NCBI GenBank assembly: GCA_050949745.1
Contig: JBMNGF010000020.1
Coordinates: forward strand, 1 to 64,000
Length of the DNA: 64,000 nucleotides
Direction: 5' to 3'
From: Syntrophaceticus sp050949745
GTDB taxonomy: Bacteria > Bacillota > DSM-12270 > Thermacetogeniales > Thermacetogeniaceae
The position numbers were made by a program, and so were the translations under genes. Below, piece by piece: positions 7,276 through 15,063 of the stretch (positions within the stretch are counted from its first letter, which is position 1; each line of letters opens with the position of its first letter). Under the pieces are notes generated by a model. It was given only the letters and a program-made list of their open reading frames with translations, had not been told where the DNA came from and did not search any database.

Positions 7276-7933
7276 AGATCTTCTGATTCAGAAAAAATCA
7301 CTGTGGTATCTGCTTTTTTACATTCTTATACTGCTGTTGGTATTTACCAGTACCAGTATGGATGGTGATATTGCCGTTGTTCTTTATGCTACCTGCACAT
7401 GTTTCATAGGTTATCTTTTGATTGCAGGGGCCTGTTCCTATGACGAACAGAACAGGAGTGAGGTTTTCCTAAACAGCCTGCCTATTACAAGAAAAGATAT
7501 TGTTTTATCCAAGTATCTATCCATTTTTGTTTATGCAGTGATCGGCCTTGTTGCTGGTATTTTGATCGCCCTGATTTGCAATGTGCTGGGGTTGGGGGAA
7601 CCGGTGAGATACCCTGCAGTTAAAGATCTGTTTGGGGCATTGTGTGGAATAATTATCATCGGAGGAGCCTATTATCCTCTTTATTTTAAGTTCGGCAGTA
7701 TTAAAACAAGGTTTCTGCATGTTACAGTCATTATGGCAATTTTCCTGATACCAGCAGGCTTGGTGTGGCTGCTGGAAAAGTACGGCCAGGGGAGCGCCTA
7801 CAACCTGCTGGCACAGGTGTTTAACAGTCCAGATTGGCTGCAGGTAGTGGGCTGCAGTGCGGTTATATTGACCATATTCTTGGTGTCCCTTGCAGATTCT
7901 TTGCGGATCTATGAGAATAAAGATATAACTTGA
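7256..7933 (+). CDS. ABC-2 type permease partner
   Basis: 225 residues from ATG 7256 (GGGGGGAGAGCC upstream). About six hydrophobic segments can be counted, beginning with LLFYILILLLVFTS and IAVVLYATCTCFIGYLLIAG. DEQNRSEVFLNSLPITRKDIVLSKYLS is the motif found between the second and third segments of ABC-2 permeases of the YtrC/EcsB style. It completes the GntR-ATPase-permease set. No terminator with a clear T run follows; the next feature is a short ORF 47 bases on. Confidence 0.85.
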   Translation: MFNLLIKDLLIQKKSLWYLLFYILILLLVFTSTSMDGDIAVVLYATCTCFIGYLLIAGACSYDEQNRSEVFLNSLPITRKDIVLSKYLSIFVYAVIGLVAGILIALICNVLGLGEPVRYPAVKDLFGALCGIIIIGGAYYPLYFKFGSIKTRFLHVTVIMAIFLIPAGLVWLLEKYGQGSAYNLLAQVFNSPDWLQVVGCSAVILTIFLVSLADSLRIYENKDIT

Positions 7934-7980
7934 ATTTGTTGCTGTGAACTCACAACATTAATCTTCAGGGGGGATTTTAA

Positions 7981-8052
7981 ATGCTGCCGATCTACCCTTA
8001 TATGATAGATTATAAAAATGGAGAGCCCCGTACAGCGCGGCCACAGGTTTAG
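7981..8052 (+). CDS. Possible 23-residue ORF or leader peptide
   Basis: ATG 7981 follows CAGGGGGGATTTTAA, a strong ribosome binding site with good spacing, and reads 23 codons to TAG at 8050-8052. The peptide (MLPIYPYMIDYKNGEP...) matches nothing I recognise. It could be a leader, a relic, or the displaced start of the frameshifted DUF3786 gene that follows 8 bases later. Confidence 0.3.
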   Translation: MLPIYPYMIDYKNGEPRTARPQV

Positions 8053-8060
8053 CCCATAAT

Positions 8061-8643
8061 ATGAAGAAGTTTAGCTCTTTAGAGCCTGAAAAAATAGCGG
8101 AGAACAGCGGTTCCATTTATGAGCCGGGCAAAGGTATCCTCTCATTAACGAGTCTTGGGCGGAACATCGGTGTTCAATACCCCCGGGGGAAGGTCCTTTT
8201 TAAGGATGGTGGGCTGCAGCCGGTATGGGAGTGGTGCTATTTGCTCATTCACTACCTGGGACGGGCAGATAACACTCCCCTTACCGGGGAATTGATTACT
8301 TACCGGGAAACTGACCACGGCCAGGTGTTTTACTCTGCCTTTCATAAAAGGTGTATTTTTCCCTTGGTAGAGAGGTTAGCAGGGGAGGAGCCGCAAAAGA
8401 TAAAAAGGGCATGTGGCGATCTGGGAGGTGTATGTGAAGAAACAAGTGATCTCACTGCAGCCTTCAGCCTTTTTCCCAGGTTCCCGGTGAGCGGTTAAGA
8501 TCTGGCTGAAAGATGAGGAACTGCCGGGTTCGGCGAATATTCTCTTTGATTCCTCTGCCAACCACTATATGCATACAGAAGATATAGCTCTTGCGGGGGA
8601 ACTTATCTCCAGGTTTTTGATCTTGCAGTTTGAGAGTTATTAA
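8061..8643 (+). pseudogene. DUF3786 protein gene with a 1-base frameshift
   Basis: The first frame reads from ATG 8061 to a TGA-free run ending at TAA 8498 and has the DUF3786 pattern: LEPEKIAENSG, ISLTSLGRN-like core, VQYPRGKVLF, WEWCYLLIHYLGRADNTPLTGELITYRE and the RFPVSG end. The missing C-terminal third continues in the +1 frame from about 8491: VKIWLKDEELPGSANILFD, then SANHYMHTEDIALAGEL to the stop at 8641. One extra base near 8490 explains the break. DUF3786 proteins are common in anaerobes and often sit near corrinoid or methyltransferase genes; function is unknown. Whether this is a true pseudogene or a sequencing error cannot be told here. Confidence 0.75.
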
Positions 8644-8702
8644 CTTTCCCGCTGGGAATTAGTAGTTTTTAAAGTAAAAAGGTGTGTATGGGCTGATGAT
8701 TT

Positions 8703-9377
8703 TTATTCAGATCCGCAGGGGTGGCTTTTGCATATATCTAGTAAAGTGCAGGAGGTGCACTCCGGTTTTCTCGCCCGGCAAATGCGTCGGCCGTGAAAGA
8801 TAAGGAGATGGTGTGCCTCTCCCCATTCATCTTCAGCTATCAATTCCTTAAGGCATTTCTCTGTCCCTTCGGGGTGCTTTTCACTGCAGATCCCGATCCG
8901 GTTAGCGACCCGGTGGACGTGAGTATCAACTCCCAAGCCCGGTTTGCCGAAGGCATTGAACAAAACCACATTGGCTGTTTTTCTGCCCACTCCGGGAAGG
9001 CTTAACAGAGAATCAAAGTCAGCGGGTACCTGTCCCTGGTAATCCTCAAGGATTTTCTTTGCTGCTGCTACCAGGTGGGCAGCCTTGGATCTGTACAGGC
9101 CAACCGATTTAATTATTTTTTCCACATCAGCTGGGTCAGCAGCGGCAAGAGCTTCGACTTCGGGATATTTTTCAAAAAGGAGAGGTGTGACTCTGTTCAC
9201 CTGTTCATCAGTTGTCTGGGCGGAAAGGATGGTCGCTACCAGTGACTGGTAGGGGGTTGAGAAGTTTAAGCGAGGCCCTGCGTCAGGGTATGCTTGGCGC
9301 AGGTGGTTGAGTATCGCAGCGGTTAGTTTTCTCTTTTCTATTAAATTATGAAAACTCAGGGTGATCTTCCTTTCCAA
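8703..9377 (-). CDS. nth: Endonuclease III, DNA glycosylase/AP lyase
   Basis: 224 residues, the normal length. The helix-hairpin-helix motif is LPGVGRKTA with the catalytic lysine at residue 133, the catalytic aspartate is D151 in GVDTHVHRV, and the C-terminal [4Fe-4S] loop C-x6-C-x2-C-x5-C is complete (C200, C207, C210, C216). The enzyme removes oxidised pyrimidines in base excision repair. The assigned start is TTG 9377; no internal ATG gives a better one. It is followed by the frameshifted DUF3786 gene in convergent orientation and preceded by the cold shock gene with its own terminator, so it is probably monocistronic. Confidence 0.95.
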   Translation of the reverse strand: MERKITLSFHNLIEKRKLTAAILNHLRQAYPDAGPRLNFSTPYQSLVATILSAQTTDEQVNRVTPLLFEKYPEVEALAAADPADVEKIIKSVGLYRSKAAHLVAAAKKILEDYQGQVPADFDSLLSLPGVGRKTANVVLFNAFGKPGLGVDTHVHRVANRIGICSEKHPEGTEKCLKELIAEDEWGEAHHLLIFHGRRICRARKPECTSCTLLDICKSHPCGSE

Positions 9378-9462
9378 GATTCATGCAGTAAAAACAGATT
9401 CAGATATTTGGTGGCAAACGAAACGTCCCCGCGCCACACCCGCGCTACATTCAGAAAAAGAA

Positions 9463-9493
9463 AGACTTCATCCAGAAAATCTGAATGAAGTCT
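9463..9493 (-). terminator. Intrinsic terminator of the cold shock gene
   Basis: On the minus strand AGACTTCAT (9493-9485) pairs with ATGAAGTCT (9471-9463), followed by TTCTTTTTC. It lies just after the csp stop codon. Confidence 0.8.
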
Positions 9494-9505
9494 ATTGGTT
9501 ACCAA

Positions 9506-9703
9506 TTACAGACGTACAACATTGGCTGCCTGCGGTCCGCGGGTGCCTTCGACAACATCGAATTCCACTCTCTGATCCTCATCAAGGGTTTTGAAGCCTT
9601 CACCCTGGATAGCAGAGTAGTGAACAAAAACGTCGCCGCCTTCGTCCTGCTCGATGAAACCATAGCCTTTTTCGGCATTAAACCATTTCACTTTTCCTTG
9701 CAT
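9506..9703 (-). CDS. csp: Cold shock protein (CspA/CspB family)
   Basis: 65 residues, MQGKVKWFNAEKGYGFI at the start, with RNP1 (KGYGFI) and RNP2 (VFVHYSAI) nucleic-acid-binding motifs and the terminal RGPQAANV. It is a single OB-fold RNA chaperone. ATG 9703 is chosen over the TTG at 9712 because AGGAGG (9719-9714) is 10 bases from 9703 but only 1 base from 9712. The transcript has a leader of roughly 120 bases if the promoter at 9828-9856 is used, as is common for csp genes. Confidence 0.95.
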   Translation of the reverse strand: MQGKVKWFNAEKGYGFIEQDEGGDVFVHYSAIQGEGFKTLDEDQRVEFDVVEGTRGPQAANVVRL

Positions 9704-9827
9704 GTAATTCAAGCCTCCTTCCGGGCATTTTCATGTAAAAAGCGGAATTGCTTCGAGCACCTTTCGCCCTATCTGAAACAGGAGGCAAAGATCCTTCAGT
9801 TATTCCAAGCTCTTTCATGTCACCATC

Positions 9828-9856
9828 ATCATAATACATTGGAATAATAAATGCAA
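9828..9856 (-). promoter_or_regulatory. Probable promoter of csp
   Basis: On the minus strand TTGCAT (9856-9851) and TATGAT (9833-9828) are separated by 17 bases. It faces the csp gene and predicts an untranslated leader of about 120 bases. Confidence 0.5.
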
Positions 9857-10267
9857 GAAAAAAATGAGTTAGATTTGGTATGTGTATCTAATGTGCTATA
9901 TGATACAGAATTTGCATCCATGAAACGTTAATTCCGTTTAACTAATGCATATTAGGGTTATTATTAAGTAATTTCACCATCGCCTTCTATGGGAATGATT
10001 CAGGGAGTGTATATTATAGGGATTTATTAGCTGTTCCACAGCTGGAATAATCATGCTTGGTTATGAGAAATGTAGTGGCGGCATAAATGTTAGTAAATGC
10101 CCTCTTATCAGAGCAAGGCAGCTAAATAAGGGTTGACTTGCAAATCTATGTTGTATGCGCCTTGCAGCACAATCAATAAATTAGATCATTTAACTACTAT
10201 ATCAATCTCCATAGGGAGAGGGGGCGATGAAGATGTCCTATAATGACAGTTTGAGGGGGGTAACAAA
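9857..10267. other. Intergenic stretch without a recognised gene
   Basis: About 400 A+T-rich bases between the csp promoter and the SH3-NlpC/P60 gene. I see no coding pattern, repeat or RNA gene. A partial promoter-like TTGACT is present at 10133, without a well-placed -10. Confidence 0.5.
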
Positions 10268-11617
10268 TTGATTTTTACGCCGTCAGGTTTTGGTTTTGGC
10301 ATACTGCCAAAAAAATATTCTGTTATCGAAGATATCCGCACGTCAGAATTCTGGGTTCGCAAAATACCTGATTCTGATAGGGTTTTGATGAGCAATAATG
10401 AAATTGCTAGCTTTAACAGGGGGACCAGAAATAGACAGCTCGAAGATTGCCTGGATCCAGCTTTAAAGCAAGGAGAGGTGACAGGAGAAACCATTCAGAA
10501 TGCAATAAATGTGAAGGGGTTTCCCCAGCAGCCTCTATATTATCATGGGCAGCAGGTCAAGAGTTGTTTTTACGATGACTTGCTGCAGGAGATGGATATA
10601 AAAAATATTAAGAGGGTTAATCAGGTGCAATTTGCCTATTCAATCAGAGGCACCAGTATCAGAGCTTTTCCTACTGAACTGTTTATTACAGATAATCCCG
10701 CCGATAATGAGTTTGACCTTTTTCAGGAAACGGCACTTGGCCCTGCTGAGCCGGTAATCATTCTGCATAAAAGTAAAAGCGGTAAATGGTTTTTTGTGCA
10801 GGCCTCTTGCTGCAGTGGGTGGGTGCCTGCTACAGATCTAGCTGTTGCTGCGGCTTCAGAAGCTTGGCTTAACTACTTACAAGCTGAACCATTTTTGGTT
10901 GTGACCGGAAGCAGGCTCAGGTTGGGTTACAATCCCTATTCTCCGGAAATATCTGAGCTGGAATTTATGATGGGTGCAAGGATACCCTTGGCAGTTGACG
11001 AGGAGATCCCAAAAGTGATTGATAATCAGTCATCTGAAGGGTGTTATGTAGTCAAAATACCGGTACGGGAAGCGGAGGGGAAACTACACTTCAAACTAGC
11101 GCTTGTTCCTTTTGTCAGTGATGTTTCCATTGGGTATCTGCCCTATACCAGAGAAGGGGTGATCAAACAGGCATTTAAGATGCAGGGAGAACGCTATGGA
11201 TGGGGAGGGCTTTTTCACTCCCGGGACTGTTCCTCTTTTGTCAGGGACATCTATCGATGCTTTGGGTTTCAGTTTCCGAGAAACTCCCGGGAGCAGATGC
11301 TGATAGCTGGGAAGAAATATTCTTTGGATGGAGCCAGCAGACAGGTACGCCAGCGCTTATTGGAGCAGCTGTCTGCAGGGGCAATACTGTATTTCCCTGG
11401 TCATGTGATGCTATATCTGGGGAAGCACAGGGAAGAGTATTATGTGATCCATGCCATTGCCTATTATGGTGACCAGGGGAGACGGGATGCGGAGGGAAGC
11501 TATCTCCCAGTGCCGCTCAATGCTGTGGCCGTCAGTCCCCTTTCTTTACGCCGCCGTCGGAGTGGCGAGGAGTTGCTTATTGCATTGACATCTGCATTAC
11601 AGATTGGGCCTGCTTAG
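10268..11617 (+). CDS. SH3-domain NlpC/P60 cell-wall peptidase
   Basis: 449 residues from TTG 10268, with GAGGGGGG 8 bases upstream. The C-terminal third is an NlpC/P60 domain: YGWGGLFHSRDCSSFVRDIYRCFG holds the catalytic cysteine, and GHVMLYLG the catalytic histidine, with HAIAYYGD after it. The middle contains SH3-like stretches (IRGTSIRAFPTELF; GWVPATDLAVA), as in YkfC-type dipeptidyl-peptidases that cut gamma-D-Glu-diamino acid bonds of peptidoglycan peptides. No signal peptide is visible, which fits a cytoplasmic muropeptide-recycling role better than an exported hydrolase. The 3' end overlaps the convergent phosphatase gene by 21 bases. Confidence 0.85.
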   Translation: MIFTPSGFGFGILPKKYSVIEDIRTSEFWVRKIPDSDRVLMSNNEIASFNRGTRNRQLEDCLDPALKQGEVTGETIQNAINVKGFPQQPLYYHGQQVKSCFYDDLLQEMDIKNIKRVNQVQFAYSIRGTSIRAFPTELFITDNPADNEFDLFQETALGPAEPVIILHKSKSGKWFFVQASCCSGWVPATDLAVAAASEAWLNYLQAEPFLVVTGSRLRLGYNPYSPEISELEFMMGARIPLAVDEEIPKVIDNQSSEGCYVVKIPVREAEGKLHFKLALVPFVSDVSIGYLPYTREGVIKQAFKMQGERYGWGGLFHSRDCSSFVRDIYRCFGFQFPRNSREQMLIAGKKYSLDGASRQVRQRLLEQLSAGAILYFPGHVMLYLGKHREEYYVIHAIAYYGDQGRRDAEGSYLPVPLNAVAVSPLSLRRRRSGEELLIALTSALQIGPA

Positions 11618-12247
11618 GCAATCAATGGCAGAACGCAGTTCCTCCCAAGAATCAACCAGGAAGTCAGGTCGTTGTTTTTTCAAATCTTCTTTTGCTGCTA
11701 TGCCCCATGTTACTCCGATTGTTGCTGCCCCGGCGTTTTTACCGGTGAGGATATCGTAGATGCTGTCGCCGATGTAGACTGCTTCATTTGGCTGTATATC
11801 CAGTTGTTTAAGGGCAGCAAGCAAACAGTCGGGGTTGGGTTTTGGTTTCTGGGCATCCTCAACCGATATTACAACTTCTAGGTATTTTTTCAATTCTGTA
11901 ATGTCTAGGCTTGTCTTTGTGGCCTTGCGGCGTTTGGATGTCACTACACCTATATGGTAGCCTTTTTCTTGTAAATGATTTAAGGTTTTCTTTGTTTCAG
12001 GAAAAGGTTTTAAAAGTTTATCTTGAGTCTTTTTTTGAAACTCAGCGTAAACTGCCAGGAAAGTTTCAGCATTTCCTGGGGCATAATCTTCAGCCACATC
12101 TCGCAGTGGTAAACCGATAGTGTTTAGGACCTCCCCTTTCCCCCAGGGTAAACCCAGTTGGTGAAATGTGTGTTCAAAGCTTAACCTGATCAAGGGGATG
12201 GAATCGATCAGTGTTCCGTCTAAATCAAAAAGCACAGCCTTCAACAT
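11597..12247 (-). CDS. HAD-superfamily phosphatase (PpaX/phosphoglycolate phosphatase-like)
   Basis: 216 residues. Motif I is FDLDGTLIDS (nucleophile D and acid D), motif II is VVTSKRR, motif III is the lysine of KPKPNPDC and motif IV is YIGDSIYDI. A small helical cap follows motif I, giving the Cof-less subclass I typical of PpaX and Gph. It may hydrolyse pyrophosphate (PpaX) or a phosphorylated small metabolite; the sequence does not decide. No partner genes adjoin: it is convergent with the NlpC/P60 gene and divergent from the MBL-fold gene. Confidence 0.85.
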   Translation of the reverse strand: MLKAVLFDLDGTLIDSIPLIRLSFEHTFHQLGLPWGKGEVLNTIGLPLRDVAEDYAPGNAETFLAVYAEFQKKTQDKLLKPFPETKKTLNHLQEKGYHIGVVTSKRRKATKTSLDITELKKYLEVVISVEDAQKPKPNPDCLLAALKQLDIQPNEAVYIGDSIYDILTGKNAGAATIGVTWGIAAKEDLKKQRPDFLVDSWEELRSAIDCLSRPNL

Positions 12248-12309
12248 TTTATTCTTTCCTTTCTTGTTCTTTCTGGTAGAGCTTGCTATTATTGATTAGG
12301 GTGTTTGCA

Positions 12310-13200
12310 ATGAATCTTACTAAGATAACAGGAAATACCTATTATATTGAATATTCTACTAATGTTGGTGTTTGCTCTCTGGCAGACAATAACTGTCTCT
12401 TGATCGATACCTGCTTTAACAAAAACTGTGCAAAGATAATCGATCAAACACTGAAAACAAACAAGCTTCATCTCAAATATATCATTAATACGCATGCTCA
12501 TTTGGATCATTGCCGCGGCAATATCTACTTTCAGCGAGCCTATCCGGACTGCCAAGTGTTTGCTTCCCAAGGGGAGAAGCCATTCATGGAAAATCCTTAC
12601 CTTCTCGGTGCGATATTTAGCTCCGCCAGTCCGCTTAAACACTTGGATCGCAGCCCGAGCTGTTTCCCTGTTGATCATTATTTGGAAGCAGGGGTACAAA
12701 TAATTGATGAAGAACCCTTTCAGGTGATTCCCCTTCCCGGACATACTAAAGGGCAGATCGGTATTATTACTCCGGATAGGGTGTGTTTTTTGGGAGACGC
12801 GATTTTCAGCAACTATACATTGGATACCTATTCCCTTCCCTATAATTTTGACATTGGAGAAAGCATTCAAACTCTTCATTCTTTACCTGAGATCGATGCT
12901 GATTATTTCGTGATCAGCCATGATTCAAGTGTCATCACCAGGGATAATCTTCCTGGTCTAGTGCAGAGGAACCTGGCAAATATTAAAAAGTTCAAGGCGC
13001 AGATCTTGGAACTATTAAAACAACCACAGACCAGGGAAGATCTGCTAGCAAAAATCACCCTAAGCAATAATATCGCCTTAAATTTGATGGGGTATCATGT
13101 TATTCAGACCACTATTTCTGCTTTTTTAACATACCTCAATGATCAGAAACTGATCGGTTATATGATTGAAGGGGGAAGGTTATATTATCAATCAGTTTAG
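12310..13200 (+). CDS. Metallo-beta-lactamase-fold hydrolase
   Basis: 296 residues from ATG 12310 (AGGGTG 7 bases upstream; a TTG at 12283 is a weaker start). The metal site is NTHAHLDHCRGN, with the third-site LPGHTKGQIG, D in FLGDAIFS, and a late histidine in ISHDSS. The C-terminal 90 residues (LLKQPQTREDLLAKI...TISAFLTYLND) look like a small winged-helix extension found in several Firmicutes members of this group. The substrate is unknown; glyoxalase-II-like thioester hydrolysis is the default guess. Its last codon overlaps the stop of convergent degV by 4 bases. Confidence 0.8.
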   Translation: MNLTKITGNTYYIEYSTNVGVCSLADNNCLLIDTCFNKNCAKIIDQTLKTNKLHLKYIINTHAHLDHCRGNIYFQRAYPDCQVFASQGEKPFMENPYLLGAIFSSASPLKHLDRSPSCFPVDHYLEAGVQIIDEEPFQVIPLPGHTKGQIGIITPDRVCFLGDAIFSNYTLDTYSLPYNFDIGESIQTLHSLPEIDADYFVISHDSSVITRDNLPGLVQRNLANIKKFKAQILELLKQPQTREDLLAKITLSNNIALNLMGYHVIQTTISAFLTYLNDQKLIGYMIEGGRLYYQSV

Positions 13201-14030
13201 AAGGAAATTACCATTCCACCTTCTCCGGCGTAGGTAGCTATTGTAGAGCCCATATCATTAATGAGCACATCACAGGGTTGAAATTGCTCCATAATCTGTT
13301 CTTTCAGAAATTCGGCATCATTATAGTTGTTACAATGGGAGATACCGAACATATTGACCGGAATATCCGTTGTTTTCTGGGCGTTTTCACTAATTATATC
13401 CATTACCCTTTGGAGCGCTTTTTTCTTTCCGTGCATTCTTTCCGACATGACCACAGCGCCTTCAACACCTGTAAGTAAAACCTTGATGTTGAGCAGTTTA
13501 GCTAGGGTTCCCTGGAATTTGCTCAGTCTACCTCCCTTGACAATGTTCTCCAGTGTGTCTAATAGGATTAAAATGTTCATGTTATTTCTGTATTGTGTCA
13601 GTTTATTTATTATTTCTGTACATGATAGCCCTTTTTCCGCTAACCTAGCTGCTTTGATCACCTGCAGACCCTGTCCTAGTGTGGCTGCCCAGGAATCAAA
13701 AACTGTTACATCAACACCCGATATTCCCTTAGCCAGGCAAGCTGTTTGGTATGTACCACTCAGTTTTGAGGAAATATTGATGCAGAGCAGTTCCCCTTTA
13801 GAAGTTAGGTTTCGGAACATTTTGCTAAAAGCGGCTACCGGCGGTTGAGATGTCTTAGGCAGATTCTTTGCTGCGGCCATTTTTTTATAGAACTCTTGTG
13901 GTGAAAGGTCGACCCCATCTATGTATTCATTTCCATCAATATTAACAGTGAGTGGGACAACATGTATGTTGTATTTATTAATAATCTTTGGCGGCAGGTC
14001 TGCGGCACTGTCAGTAATGATTTGTATCAA
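13197..14030 (-). CDS. DegV family fatty-acid-binding protein
   Basis: 277 residues from TTG 14030, with AGGAGG 8 bases upstream (rc of 14039-14044); an ATG further up would add a 22-residue tail that the family lacks. IQIITDSAADLPPKI at the N-terminus, VVPLTVNIDGNEYIDGVDL, KTSQPPVAAF, SSKLSGTYQTA and DTLENIVKGGRLS are standard DegV signatures. The family (FakB in staphylococci) binds a fatty acid and presents it to the FakA kinase for phospholipid synthesis. No fakA is in the window. Confidence 0.9.
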   Translation of the reverse strand: MIQIITDSAADLPPKIINKYNIHVVPLTVNIDGNEYIDGVDLSPQEFYKKMAAAKNLPKTSQPPVAAFSKMFRNLTSKGELLCINISSKLSGTYQTACLAKGISGVDVTVFDSWAATLGQGLQVIKAARLAEKGLSCTEIINKLTQYRNNMNILILLDTLENIVKGGRLSKFQGTLAKLLNIKVLLTGVEGAVVMSERMHGKKKALQRVMDIISENAQKTTDIPVNMFGISHCNNYNDAEFLKEQIMEQFQPCDVLINDMGSTIATYAGEGGMVISF

Positions 14031-14276
14031 AGTATTTCCTCCTCTGTTTGATGTAAGACAAAACAATATGCTGTTATTATAATTGATGTGCTGCATTTTT
14101 TCATCCTTCCATGAATTATGATATATAAAACATGGGTATACAATATCTTACCTGCTATAGAGGATGCATACCCTACCTCTACATAATTGAACATGCCATA
14201 TTATGTAACCTTTATTGGTCGGCAACCATAATATGGATGAGATGAAAGTTCTGGATAAATTGGAGGTGGTTTGGTT

Positions 14277-14594
14277 ATGACCTATTGTCCTGAGCGGTTA
14301 GAAGATATGTATCCCTCTGTTTACTACCAGGTTTACCCCCATGTGAGGCAGATGTGTGAGATGTATGACACTTCTTCGAACCCGGATTTCTATCCTTGCC
14401 CAAGAAGGCATGCTGTTGAAAGAATGGCTGATGAAATTTGCAGCAGAGTTATGTTGGAGATGAGGGATGCATCTGACGAACTCGATGGAGAAGATATAAT
14501 TGCGCAGCAGTTTAGAGGAGGGCCTTTTAGGGATTTGGTGTTTATTTTATTGATTCGCGAGCTTCTAGGAAGGAGAAGAAGGGGAAGGTTTTAA
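14277..14594 (+). CDS. Conserved hypothetical protein with Tyr/Cys-rich N-terminus and Arg-rich tail
   Basis: 105 residues from ATG 14277, 10 bases after GGAGG. The N-terminal half (TYCPERLEDMYPSVYYQVYPHV, then YPCPRRHAVERMADEICSRVM) resembles small conserved proteins of spore-forming Clostridia with CPE...MYP..Y motifs. The C-terminus FRDLVFILLIRELLGRRRRGRF is hydrophobic then arginine-rich, the kind of tail seen on several spore-coat-associated proteins. Function is not known; a spore association is inference only. It is monocistronic with its own terminator. Confidence 0.7.
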   Translation: MTYCPERLEDMYPSVYYQVYPHVRQMCEMYDTSSNPDFYPCPRRHAVERMADEICSRVMLEMRDASDELDGEDIIAQQFRGGPFRDLVFILLIRELLGRRRRGRF

Positions 14595-14611
14595 ATGCTT
14601 TTAGCGCAAAA

Positions 14612-14642
14612 GGCGGCAGTGATGAACTGCTGCCTTTTTTTT
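14612..14642 (+). terminator. Intrinsic terminator
   Basis: GGCGGCAGT (14612-14620) pairs with ACTGCTGCC (14626-14634) around GATGA, followed by eight T. It ends the transcript of the small protein gene. Confidence 0.9.
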
Positions 14643-15063
14643 GGTGCGCCTGGCACGGGCGCAGTATAATGGCTAGCTGCAGTTCATCCAGCACAATCAG
14701 TGGAGTGGCCTTTTTCCCTGAATATAGATCTTTGAATAGCCTCCTAGACTTGCCTGAACAGATCCACCTTCCGAAACGCAGGAAGCAGCCCTAGACAAAT
14801 GTCGGGTGGTAACCGGTACACCCGATATATAGCAAGAATTGCAGGGAATTATTCTTTTATGTCAAATAAATAAAATAATACCATAGATCTGCTGTGTCAC
14901 TTTTTGGGTGGGCAATAGTAGACAGCTTCAACTGTTCCTATTAAATTGACCAGGATGGTTTTGGTTTTTTTATGAAAAGAATTCAGCAAATAACGACTTG
15001 ATATTAATATTGAAAAATGTTAAATAGAAAAATTATTTAGGACAGAAGGTAGGATAATTAGTA
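14643..15063. other. Intergenic border of the restriction-modification island
   Basis: About 420 bases with no coding pattern I can support on either strand. The 3' part is A+T rich, like the hsd genes that follow; this is a likely junction of the acquired island. No integrase, tRNA or direct repeat marks it. Confidence 0.5.
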
